From positions 62,001 through 126,000 of the forward strand of contig NW_026516738.1 in assembly GCF_025766255.1 (NCBI RefSeq): a stretch of DNA of 64,000 bases, written 5' to 3'. The position numbers and the translations under genes were made by a program. Origin of the DNA: Zychaea mexicana. Its lineage: Eukaryota; Mucoromycota; Mucoromycetes; Mucorales; Lichtheimiaceae. The first letter of the stretch is position 1. Each line of letters opens with the position of its first letter. The notes under the pieces were generated by a model. It searched no databases and had not been told where the DNA came from. It saw only the letters and a program-made list of their open reading frames with translations. Of the stretch, positions 33,578 through 43,947 are shown in pieces.

Positions 33578-33993
33578 TGTAATATCCAATAAACCAAAAG
33601 AGACAGAATAAGTCAACGAGACCCGAAAGGAATTGAAACTGGTTTATTATGATAACAAAAGTTCTCACTATTTATAAGAAATGGCTTATCCTTGGCAACT
33701 ACCACAGCGTGTGCCTTGAACGAATGAATTGATGTTATAAATCAATTTTATAGGATTAAGTAATGTATGATGCATGAGTAAAAGGTACATCCGGGTAAAT
33801 GCCTCAGATAGTAGCTAATGTGAATTACGTGATCCCAATAATGACAACTTCTTCCTGAGCATAGCTGATCGGTGTTTCACCAAGATCTCTATGAATAAAG
33901 AAATGTCCACACAAGTGAGGTTATGAGGGAAATAACAGCAATCGTTAATGACCGATTAAAGAATATGTGTTATTGATCATGTTGGATACAACA
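33578..33993 (-). repeat. 5' LTR (416 bp)
   Basis: Same ends as the 3' LTR with one extra A near its start; followed by TTCAG at 33994-33998. Confidence 0.95.
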
Positions 33994-33998
33994 TTCAG

Positions 33999-34498
33999 TA
34001 TGTTCCGTATCTGCCTTCCGTTCCGGCCCCCCTTTCTTTTCTTCCGCCATCTTTGGTATTCCTCTGTGGTGTGCGTTGCGCCTTTGCGTTTCGTTTGCTT
34101 GCGTTCTGGGTGCGCTCTCGTTGCGCACGGCGGCTATTCCCAATATCATAACCAAACGGAAAAACATCTGCAGGCTCTGCTGATGGTGCGGTCACGGTGC
34201 TCGTGGGAGTCAGTCGATGAGGTGCAGTCCGGATATCTGGGTGGATGGTTTCCTCGATGGCTGGACTAACATGGCGATGACACTTCTGGTAACAGCCTGT
34301 GAGGATACCAGGGCCATCGTGGCACTGCAGTGTTTAAGTGGGAGTGGGGGAGGGTTTACCTAAAATAGTTTTGGGCTGACTGAGATATCATGAATCCAAG
34401 TACAGTAAGGATAACCGTAGGACCAACGGAAACGAGCCAGTGCTTTGTGTGATAGTGCAAATGTAGATTTTTATTATGGAAGACTTAGTGACCTTGTG
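33999..34498. other. intergenic right flank of the retrotransposon
   Basis: A charged minus-strand reading frame (MAEEKKGGPERKADTEHTE) runs up to the insertion site and continues in frame in the left flank. No other gene-like feature. Confidence 0.4.
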
Positions 34499-34500
34499 TA

Positions 34501-34687
34501 CAGTATCCGCTCGTTAAACCGATCACCACTGTTTTTCGAGAAAGTGATCGGTTTAAAGAATTATCGGTTTGAAGATTGAGGTTCCACTATATGACATACA
34601 TACTGCTTACCAAGCTGGTATTTTCGGGAAGTGATTGGTTTAACGAAATATTGGTTTAAACGTGATTGGTTTAACGAGTGGGTACTG
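34501..34687. mobile_element. pogo/Tigger-like MITE (187 bp)
   Basis: Ends CAGT...ACTG with 26-bp terminal inverted repeats (34501-34526 and 34662-34687) differing at about 3 positions, flanked by TA on both sides (34499-34500 and 34688-34689), as in Tc1/mariner-superfamily pogo elements. The interior has more copies of the same motif (GTGATYGGTTTAA) and a reverse-strand segment like the Tigger end (GTGGAACCTCAAT). No coding capacity. Confidence 0.8.
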
Positions 34688-35358
34688 TAATTGGTCGCTT
34701 CCATGCGGTACAATGAGGAGGGGAGTATTTACAAATGAAGATACCACAACTGAAAAAAAACAACCCCCGTAAAATGGGAAATAAGTTATGGTGGAGATTT
34801 ATGTTGAAAGTGAAGGAGACTAGGTAAGAGAGTAAAACAAATTACAGAAGAAAGAGGGGACAAATAATGAGAACGATGAGACAAACACTTTGAGGTATGC
34901 TGTAAGGACGAGTATATTACGTATGTATGTGTGTGTGTGTGTGTGTCTAGAAAAGGGCAACTCTGCAGCAGGCTATGGATCCGATACATCATAGTCAACA
35001 CTTGGATGGCTGAGGCGGTCTATTTCGCTTTGTGTGATATGTGCCACATTGTACGGATAATCCTGGAACGTATTGCCAGCAAGAGACCATATGCCTCTTA
35101 TAGTACAGCTGATGAGCATCGTAGAATATGGTGCGCGGTGTGGTTGTAGACCTTGCCCAAATGCAGTACAATGGTACGTGGAGAAGTGTTCCGGCTGTTG
35201 AGAGTGGAGCTGAGTCGAGTTGAAGTTAGTCTATGTCTCAATAAAACATAGCGATGATTTTATCTGAGGATTCACATATTTGCAGTGGACCGACTGCTGT
35301 TTCTATTACCTTTCAATTCAGGCTCAAAACAAATCTTACTGGCATTAGCAAACATATA

Positions 35359-35772
35359 TTAACCATGAAGATTGTACAAAAGAAAGAACGTGGCCGACTT
35401 TAGATACCTCTGCAAAATACAGCATGTCTTCTTGAGAGCCCAGAGGGTAGCCTTGGCTAGCAGAAGTGTTGTTCGGACCGTGAGCTTGGTAAAGAGGAAC
35501 ACGGTCCTTATCAACGATGCTGCCGCCTGCACAAACGAGACCGCCGTCTCCACAACCGAGACCGCCGCGCTTAAGACCAATGCTAGATCATCAGCAGTGA
35601 GCTCAAAAGCGTCCTGGTTGTGGTTGTTGTCCTTGGTGGTGGCGATGGAGGAGGAGGAGGAGGAGGAGGAGGCACAGGAGGCGGAGGGGGAGGAAAGAAA
35701 ACTGGCGAACCAGCGGAACGCAGATTGCAGTGCCGAGGCAGCTGCAGGCAAAATTGTTTTTAAAAGATGCAT
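35359..35772 (-). CDS. hypothetical small hydrophobic Ala/Ser-rich protein
   Basis: Single-exon ORF of 137 aa. Two amphipathic or hydrophobic stretches, one at the N-terminus (HLLKTILPAAASALQSAFRW) and a longer one from about residue 60 to 125 (ALVLSAAVSVVETAVSFVQA and FLFTKLTVRTTLLLAKA), separated by a Ser run. A TATA-like element lies about 30-40 bp upstream. It may be membrane-associated or mitochondrial. Not recognised. Confidence 0.5.
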   Translation of the reverse strand: MHLLKTILPAAASALQSAFRWFASFLSSPSASCASSSSSSSSIATTKDNNHNQDAFELTADDLALVLSAAVSVVETAVSFVQAAASLIRTVFLFTKLTVRTTLLLAKATLWALKKTCCILQRYLKSATFFLLYNLHG

Positions 35773-35800
35773 ATTTGTTGTGTGTGTGAGTGTGTAAAAC

Positions 35801-35811
35801 GAAATATAATA
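35801..35811 (-). promoter_or_regulatory. TATA-like element of the small hydrophobic protein gene
   Basis: Minus-strand TATTATATTTC about 30-40 bp upstream of the ATG at 35772, followed by a CA-rich leader. Confidence 0.35.
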
Positions 35812-38800
35812 GTAATTGAAGGGTTAAGAGATACCCAGAATCGAACGAAGCTTGGTATTTATAATGCTAGAACAAACCTTGGTATTCAATCCATCCATCC
35901 GTAGCAGCTGATCAATCACCTTTTGCTCACTCAACTTATCATTCTTAACTCCATCATTACTACTTCTACTTCACCCGAGGTTTTTTCTGACACTTAACCT
36001 TGTTCTTGTCAAGTTTCTCCCTTGTCATTACTCCTGTGTAATTTCTTGTGACAGAGCATCGGGTAGATATATCAACAATGGAGAATCAGCTTTCAGAAAT
36101 AGCAGGAACCCAATAGAGAAAAGTAGAGAGATAAATTGGCAGGTCGGAGGCCATGTGTCGCTTCACTGAGGGTTTCTTTTCCTCTTTTATGTATTGGAGC
36201 CCGTTCCCATACAACCAAGTTTAGAAAAGATAATATGTCAGCTTTTAGCATCATAATGACATGTTGTTCTCGAAAAAAGAGTAGCAACGAGAGGAGTTCC
36301 TTCTCAATATATGCCGTTGAAAGCTTGACGCATAGTTCCTTGTCTTCTGATGTGCTGAGTTAACGGCCGTCCAACTTTTGCACTGGCTGTCTTCCTGTTT
36401 CTTTCACGATACTTTCGTCTATGTGTACCCTTTCCCTATTTCCTGACATCCTTTCCCAACTCTTTCCAAGCAGCAACGACACTGCCACGGCAAAAGAAGA
36501 AGCATAAAGTTATAGATCCATAGATGTAATAACAAATGATAGACACTAATGATAAAATTAAAGTTCCATGCTTTTCTAGACATGAGCTTTTACACACAAG
36601 CCATTCCTCTTGTCCAGGGCTACTAGTACTACACATACAGTAATACTTTGATAACAACTCCATGCGCGTTCTATTTTGATAGATTAACAAATCGTTGCGA
36701 CATTATGATGGAATAACGTGTATTTCACGTTACCCTTACATTATTTCAGATGCCCGGCGCGCTGCATTATTGATGTTTTCATTACTATAGACATTTATGA
36801 CAACCACAATCAACAGTGACAACGAGATATCATAATCAGAAACAGCATTTTTACGGGACAAATTGCAGCCATGAAACTAACTTCAAAAATTTAGAAGTTT
36901 GAATGAGTCCCTCAGTAACGCTTTCTGTGTGCAGTGTAGATGAGCACGCTTATTCATGAAGTTGTCATTATGATTATTTATCTGGATAACGCCGTCTGGC
37001 TTGGACCGTGTATGTTCGTTTCCCAGATCCTCCTGCTAGTTTTATAGTAATCAAGTTAACAACAGATGCTACATCTTACGCAGCACTTAATATTCGTTCC
37101 AAGTTTCGCAATCGGTCTTGTTTTTCCCTGCTTACACGAGGTCCGGTGCCCGGTATTGCTGTTGCTATTCTGCGATGCCAGAAACTCAATTTTCACAGCA
37201 GGCTTGTACGTTAGCTTTAGCTTCTGTACCGGACGATATTATGTCAACTTCGTGTATTTATACTTGGAGCATTGTGACAAACACGCTTGATTTGATGCTT
37301 TATCCCGTTCTCGAGGTAATGCTGCTTACAAATTATAGGACGGGTCATCCTGTCATTTCTATTAATTGCACCAGCTTATCTGGATGGTGTTTCCTGAAAC
37401 GCCCTTCAACCAGAGCAGCGTTGTTCCCTCAATCCCTGCCACCGAAAGCTCTTCCGGAGCTATCCTCGCCCTCATATACAGTATTGGATCTCCACCGGCT
37501 GTATCCAATGTCACCGCTATGTTAGTCCAGCACCAGTCGCTCACCTTTGCCTCGAAATCCCTGAATGAGGTGTCTGGGCTGGGGTGTCTGGCGTGCGGTG
37601 TGGTGATACACCGCGATAGGGAAGCAACTTTCCAGGCTAGCCGCCTAAAAAAATCTTGGGAGTTGCGAGAATCTAGCCTTTGGCTTGATCATGTCGTTTC
37701 GTGCGGTCCTTTTGGATAAGCTCTGACGAGCAGTCGTGGTGGTTATGCTGTCACTGATGGTGTCATATCTCCAGGCTAGCCGCGGAAAAAAAAGCTCGTT
37801 TACGTGGTCCCAAGTTGAGGATTGTTAGAATCCTGTCTTTGGCATGATCAGTCTTTTTCTATAGGGCTCCCTTTTTCATCCAATGTATCTCTCTATGGCA
37901 AATTCTTATGGATTGGCACCGTCATTCGCAATAGCAACTACAACCAAGTGCTCTCTGAAGAAGCTGGCCTACGGACAAGGACAACCTGATACACAAAGAG
38001 CAAGTGTATCATCTACTGCTTTGGGATACGTCGATATAAAACTATTAAAGCTTGTGTGTACATCTATCTTCAAACAAACCCACAATACAGACCCTCGTCA
38101 TCGTCGGCAGCCAGCTATTTATGATTCAGCATACACGCAAAGACGGATCTATCGTAAATGGTGACTAATAGACTCGGCTAGGAGAAGCAGACGTTATATT
38201 TTGTCAAAGAAAAAAGAAGACAAAGCTCAGCACATGCATTCAAGGTAATTGCATACTCATGGAGAGAGCTTTAAAAGATGAGTACTGTATGTCAGTTTTG
38301 AAAGCAGAATTTACGAAGCACCGCTAGAGCACACGTACTGTACTCATTAAATCGCGAATCATTGACAATGAGAAAAATGGCGGCTGATACACAAACACGT
38401 ACGTTGAAGGGTCATCACAGACGACACCAGAGAGAGGGAGACATGCCTAACTCTTTACTTACTTTATTCAAAAATATCACCTTATATACCAATAGCATTA
38501 GAAGTCTAAAGGAATAGTATATGGTGCATAAAAGGTTCTCTCTAAATAAACAAGGCAGTTAAATGTATGTGGGCCACTACTATTTCCACCTGTGTGATGT
38601 TATCATTTACTAGAAGAGATTGCTGCCACCATACTTTACATACTAGGAATAACACAGGCGTGCTCCAAGGAGTTGCAAATACAGCCTGAAATTTCGGAAT
38701 CAAGGATTGTGTGTAAGATGCATTGGTGCGCATAAGCAAAAAGAAATGTTGTGTTTCTGACCTACTAATACTCAATTTCTTATCAGAGTTGGCCTACAGA

Positions 38801-41180
38801 TACTGAAACTCTAAATGGTCAAATCTCATTCACTTGGTATGCGATGATGACAAAGAAATCGTTTATATACACAGAACACGCCAAACTATGGGTATTATCA
38901 TTAAGATGATAACCATAACACAACGGTTCACAAAGAGGTTGGGCTTGCGCTAGTCATTGGCGCCGGTTTCCAAAAGGAAATGCCTGAAATATACCACTCA
39001 AACATTATTTACCCGATAAAATCTGTTGCCGAAAATAGAGAAATGAGTGAAAGAATATAAATGGCGTACACATTTCACTAGTCGGCAAATTATCAGATTC
39101 CTCCCCTCTGTTTTTCTCAACAACACGGCCTTATTAAATACGTATTCTTTGTTTTTCTGGCAGAAACAACGTCGGTCATATAAAATGTCAGGATTTTGGA
39201 GTAAAAGTTATCAATTGTTTGACAAGCAAAAGCGACGAGCATTGAGAAAATCAATGGAAGTGAGGATTTTTCTTTGGAGAAAGAGGCAACCTCCAAAACG
39301 GCTACGATTTTCTGCTTTCATTTATAGCTTTTATGAAGCTCAATGTCAATTTATCCGTTAAAATAACTCCTGCTATCATAATAAGCTTCAACATATGTGA
39401 GAGCATAATAATGCTGCTAGCCATACGGCCGTAATTCCAAAAAACAGCCAATGATAACATGAGACAATGTGCTTTCAGGTCTTCTACTAACAGTAACTTT
39501 ATGTAGTAAATGCTGATGGAAATGTGTGTTCGCTTCAAACAGTCGATCGTGTCACAACTCAAAGAACTTTTATTATGATGACTACCCCATCTTCCTTTAT
39601 GTATGTGTGCAAACACTGAGTGTTAAGGTATGTATATACATAATTACGTGTCGTGAACAGAGTAGGTATCTATCGTAAAGATGTATGGTATTATCCTAAG
39701 TATTTTATGAATTTAAAGCGAGTATTGGTTGACTTCCAAATTTTTTGATCATTCACAGACGAACGCGTGTGCTATTTGCTTCCCTCTTGACAGCTAAGCT
39801 GGAATTCGTTGTACTCGGGTATGTAGTACAATGAAAGCTGCATATGCAATATCCTTTACGGGCAGTATAAAAATCTAGCATTGTTGAAGAGAATGTTTTA
39901 CTATTAAACTAGCTTGGCAGCAGATATATATATTGAAAACACTTGACTGGTAGTGGACTGATTAGTGGTCGAGTACATAGCAGACGAGAGCATCATCCGT
40001 ACGGTACATCGTGAGTGCGTTCTGCATAATTCATTGTCGTCAACAACGTGTTGTATTCTATAAATGGCGATGCATCAACCGGGCTACAGCACTTGCTAGC
40101 GGACCAACGTGGTAAAGCATCGGCGCGTTACTTTATTTTTTAGAATCTGCGCTACAATGTCATGTCATATGGATCAACATAAGAGGAAAGCGATCTAAAA
40201 GCAGGGGATTAGCATAAAGCATGATGGAAGTTGCGGGTGGCGTCGGTATTTGCAGTAATTTGCGGAAGGGGGATGTTGTAGGAGTATGGGGGGAATTGCC
40301 TTCATATCTTCAACAAGATGAATATATAGCTGCAGCAATAAAAACCACCGCGTTCAACGATTATGAACATAATCAGAGCTGGCCTAGTCTTGCTTTGTAT
40401 AGAATAATGACTTTGCTTTACAGCAAAGAAACAACAACAACTATGCAAAACATGTAATACAGCAGCTAGTGTTGATGGTACACGACGCTGGGTTCAAAAA
40501 CTGTATGTAAAACATGTCTGAAAGTGTACATGACATCCACACACATGCATCTCTTTGGCTGCGATTCTTTATTCTGTGATGCATTCCTCAAGAAGAAGTC
40601 GAACATGCCTGTATGCCTGTATGGTCGCCCTTCCCCAACTCATTGCCTTAATACTCCTTCCCTTTTACCTCTACCCCCACTCTACCTCTGTGTGCAAATT
40701 AGGGTACGACGACAGCTCCCCTTAAAAACTGCCTCTGCTATACATTGTACATGCATCTCGCAGCTGCTGCTCGTCGTGTGAGTGGATTCGAATGTATGAA
40801 AAGTGCTGGTACGCTGCCAGGAGCATAATGAAATCTTGCTTTAAACCGTTTTAGTTATCCTTTGAATTTGTCGCTTCTCTTGTTCCTGTTCAGGCACAAC
40901 TACTTGCTTTTCTTTCTTTTTTGCTCTCTCTCTCTCACACTCCTTTTGTCTGTTTCTAAGCGTTTACACTACCGATTGCTGCTACTGCTACTACGTGTTG
41001 ATAAAGACAATGGCAAGCGTCATTGTAACTTTTTCGTGTTTGGTTGCAAGGTAAGAAACAATAAAACATAGACAAATCCGGGTCGGGCGTTTATTTACAA
41101 GTAGAATTGTCGATCCTCCTCCATGGCGTAACGGTCTATCATGCTATTAGCATTGTCATTATATCATCTCAAAAGAAAGG
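35812..41180. other. gene-poor region
   Basis: About 5.4 kb without a supportable gene. Short ORFs (37008-37719, 39047-39361, 40221-40457) show no recognisable domain; the block 37000-37720 has interleaved open frames and could be an old repeat. An imperfect hairpin lies near 38892-38923. Confidence 0.4.
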
Positions 41181-43475
41181 ATGAAGTTTATAAACACATG
41201 TTTGTATCGGTTATTTAGATTATCGAACAGCAACAACAACAATTCGCAGCAATACAAACACTTGAAAAATTTGGATCAACTTGTCACATATGGCCAGCGT
41301 TTATATTTGGAAGGCGAATACGAAGAAGCCTATCGTTTGTTTTTCAGACTTGAACAATGTCAGCCACACATAAAAACCACTTGCAGACGATACCAGGTCC
41401 AATGCTTGACTGAATTGGCCTATTATACACGAGCCTTGGCCACGTTGGAATCTTTCATCTCACCAAGAGCAGCATCGGGTTCAAAGGCAACACACAAGTC
41501 AGCATCGTCACACTCTCCTTGTTCCTTAGATTGGTATATTTTGGGAAGCGATATCTGTTTTGCTCAGGGCAACTATGCAGCCGCGATTGAATGGCTGCGT
41601 CGCGGTTGTCAACAAATGGCACCCAATGACGATACAGTGCAAGAAGCGATCACTTTACGAGAACGACTTGCTTTGGAAAAATTGGCCCGATCAACAAAAG
41701 GATCATTAACAACTACACAACACCAAAGACGAGGAGTTGGACATTGTAGTAATATCAGTGAAAATAGTCGGCGAAGGCGGCTACAGCAGGACAGTATGCA
41801 ACCACAACGCCAACTACAAAGACAGAAAGAAAGGGAACAGTCGACAATACGGATCGATTTTGTAGAAATGCTCCCCTACGACGTCACGAGTGCGATTTTT
41901 CAAATAATGTCGTTTGAATGTATCGTCCAGTGCACTTGGGTATCACGGCGTTGGCATACGTATCTCATCGAAAGCGTACATCTATGGCAAGATCTCGAGT
42001 TCTCCTACAATGAAATGCCCGTTGAACCCGGATCCTTATGCCTTTATCTATCTCGCTTGAATGGCGCTCCACTGAAACGTATAAAGATACACCATGAATG
42101 TGTGGATGGGGATGGGCTTTTAGGAACGTTGTTGAATCATACATCCTTGCGATTACAGGAACTCGGTAAATACTTTCTCCTTTTTTTTGTCTATTAATCT
42201 TACAATATTCCTTGTGCAAGTGGATACAAAGAAATGTGACGGTCATATTAACACGCATCATCTTTTACTCTCTCTCTCTCCTTGAATAAATAAAAACAAA
42301 CCTGGGTAGACTTATCCGAAGTAGTATGCACGCCATCCTTATTCTATGACTTGCTAGCGCATGTCGGACCATCACTTCGCGTGTTGCGGTGGCGGGGACT
42401 TATTCTTAAACTCGGCAAAATCATTGACTGTGTTGCAGAATCATGCGTACAGCTCAAGCATCTTGAAGTCCGTTCGTGCTTTGTCTCAGATACGCCTTTC
42501 GACAGCGAGACACGTTCTTCCTCCCTCCTGGACCATTCCAGCGGATATTTCCCAAGGTCTTTCTTTGACAAAATATCTGCACTCAAGCCATTGTCCATTG
42601 ATACGTTGGATTTGGGCGGTATCCATGAACTGACCATGGTACAACTCGCTCGGATCTTGCACCGAAGTCCAAAGATCGTCAATCTCACTCTAGAGAACTG
42701 CATCCTGGATATCGTGTCCGTCGCCAATGTGTTATTCCATAGTTGTCCTTTACTTCAACGGCTCCGGTATTCGCGCCATCGATATGCACAGCAACACGAA
42801 GCAGAAGGAGGAGAAGATGATGTAGGAAACAGCAGTAATATGATGAGTTGGTCATTAGCGTCGTCAACATCAATAACTACTGCTGGAGGACGGGGAGCAA
42901 GGCACTTGCCCCTGACGGCAATGGCCAGAAAACACGTGGGGAAAGCCTCGTCAGTTGTCGGAAAGAGGTCTTGGCGCGAGATTACATTGGCCAAGGCGCA
43001 AACTACAACAGATGCCGTAATCCAGCGCTTCATAGGTCAATCTGATCTGACACGACTCGAGCGACTCGACTTGACAGGCAACACAAATCTTTCAGACAAG
43101 GCACTACAAGGCGTCTTTACGTTAACAAAAAATACCAATTTGATGCACTTGCGGACATTGTGTTTGGGCGGGTGCACGGGGTTCACAGAACAGCAAACAT
43201 TGTTAAATATTCTCAAGGCGGGTCCGATGCTAACGCACATTGACGTTGCAGAGTCACCGGCAGTAACAGATATGGTGCTAGATCAGATTACGGATGGATC
43301 CAACGCGGCATTACACACCGTGTGTATTGCTGGGTGTCGATCCATCACAGACGCAGCTGTCAGGAGACTGGTAGACGTACGGAGAGACACGCTGGTCAAA
43401 TTGGATGCGAACAGAGCTTCAATCTCTGTAGAGACGAGTGGTTACATAATGTGTAAATTAAAATTATCTATCTAG
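41181..43475 (+). CDS. F-box protein with TPR-like N-terminus and C-terminal leucine-rich repeats (Dia2/Pof3-like)
   Basis: Substrate receptor of an SCF ubiquitin ligase by domain order. Two exons, 41181-42165 and 42310-43475 (GT-AG, phase 1), 716 aa. Residues about 30-170: TPR-like helices (LVTYGQRLYLEGEYEEAYRL, LDWYILGSDICFAQGNYAAA). Residues about 225-275: F-box (MLPYDVTSAIFQIMSFECIV, then CTWVSRRWHTYL). From about 295 to the end: LRRs of the cysteine-containing type (LERLDLTGNTNLSDKALQG, LRTLCLGGCTGF, LHTVCIAGCRSITDAAVRRL), interrupted by a low-complexity insert around 42790-42900. TPR plus F-box plus LRR in that order is the architecture of yeast Dia2 and fission yeast Pof3, which act at replication forks; orthology is inferred from architecture only. 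The gene ends 72 bp before the next ATG. Confidence 0.85.
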
Positions 43476-43547
43476 TAATACAGTATATCTTCTCTAAAAC
43501 AGCCTAAATCAACATTGACGTGTGTCTGTTTCTTTGTTATAATCTCT

Positions 43548-43754
43548 ATGGCAAGCAACAAATCAAAAACTCACCATCTATCACATCACGGCGAGCACAG
43601 CACAGCACAGCACAACTCCGCTGCTGGTTCGGTTCCATTCATTGAAAAAAATCAAGCGAACTGGAGAGAAAAACGTGTTGCTGGGATTCTTCTGCTTCTT
43701 TCCATAATCTGTTTATCTGCAGTGATTCTTCCTTTCTTCTTGTTTATATTGTAA
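43548..43754 (+). CDS. small single-pass membrane protein, 68 aa
   Basis: ORF with a polar, His-rich N-terminus (MASNKSKTHHLSHHGEHS), a basic WREKR flank and a C-terminal hydrophobic helix of about 22 residues (VAGILLLLSIICLSAVILPF) ending almost at the stop codon, as in tail-anchored proteins. Followed by an AT-rich spacer and the CCR4 promoter. Not recognised. Size and composition fit a real small gene, but no conserved motif proves it. Confidence 0.5.
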   Translation: MASNKSKTHHLSHHGEHSTAQHNSAAGSVPFIEKNQANWREKRVAGILLLLSIICLSAVILPFFLFIL

Positions 43755-43947
43755 AGAACACCACCATCGAAAGAGAATATATCAAAGCGCTCGATTTATA
43801 AGCACCGTCTCTCTTTTTCTTTATTTTCTTCTTTCTTTTCTTTCTTTATTTCTATAAAAGAAACACCAATCTTGGGCTCTCCTTTGCTGGACTTCCTATG
43901 GTCAACCGTCTCTTTAGCTCTTTAAACATCACCAAGTCAACAAGATC

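Larger units (their letters stand above)
27872..33993 (-). mobile_element. chromodomain Ty3 (Metaviridae) LTR retrotransposon carrying an antisense cellular gene fragment
   Basis: Element of 6122 bp oriented on the minus strand. Two LTRs (27872-28286 and 33578-33993, TG...CA) are flanked outside by the 5-bp duplication TTCAG (27867-27871 and 33994-33998), so it inserted as one unit. A polypurine tract (minus-strand GGCAGGGGGCAA) abuts the 3' LTR at 28287-28298. Internal order from the 5' LTR: about 1 kb of antisense cellular gene (33577 to about 32571), remnant gag with a zinc knuckle, protease, reverse transcriptase, RNase H, integrase and chromodomain. No TGG-type primer-binding site follows the 5' LTR. 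pol is frameshifted. LTRs differ by about 6 substitutions and 1 indel by eye, so insertion was fairly recent. Confidence 0.93.

Noticed and set aside
35825..35860. tRNA-like B-box (GTTCGATTC on the minus strand)
   Set aside because: Flanking bases do not form a T-arm stem and no A-box or acceptor stem is present.
37008..37719. Series of plus-strand ORFs considered as a decayed retroelement
   Set aside because: No RT, RNase H or integrase motif could be recognised in any frame.
39047..39361. 104-aa plus-strand ORF, basic
   Set aside because: No recognisable motif, no splice or promoter support, and AT-rich codon use like the non-coding surroundings.
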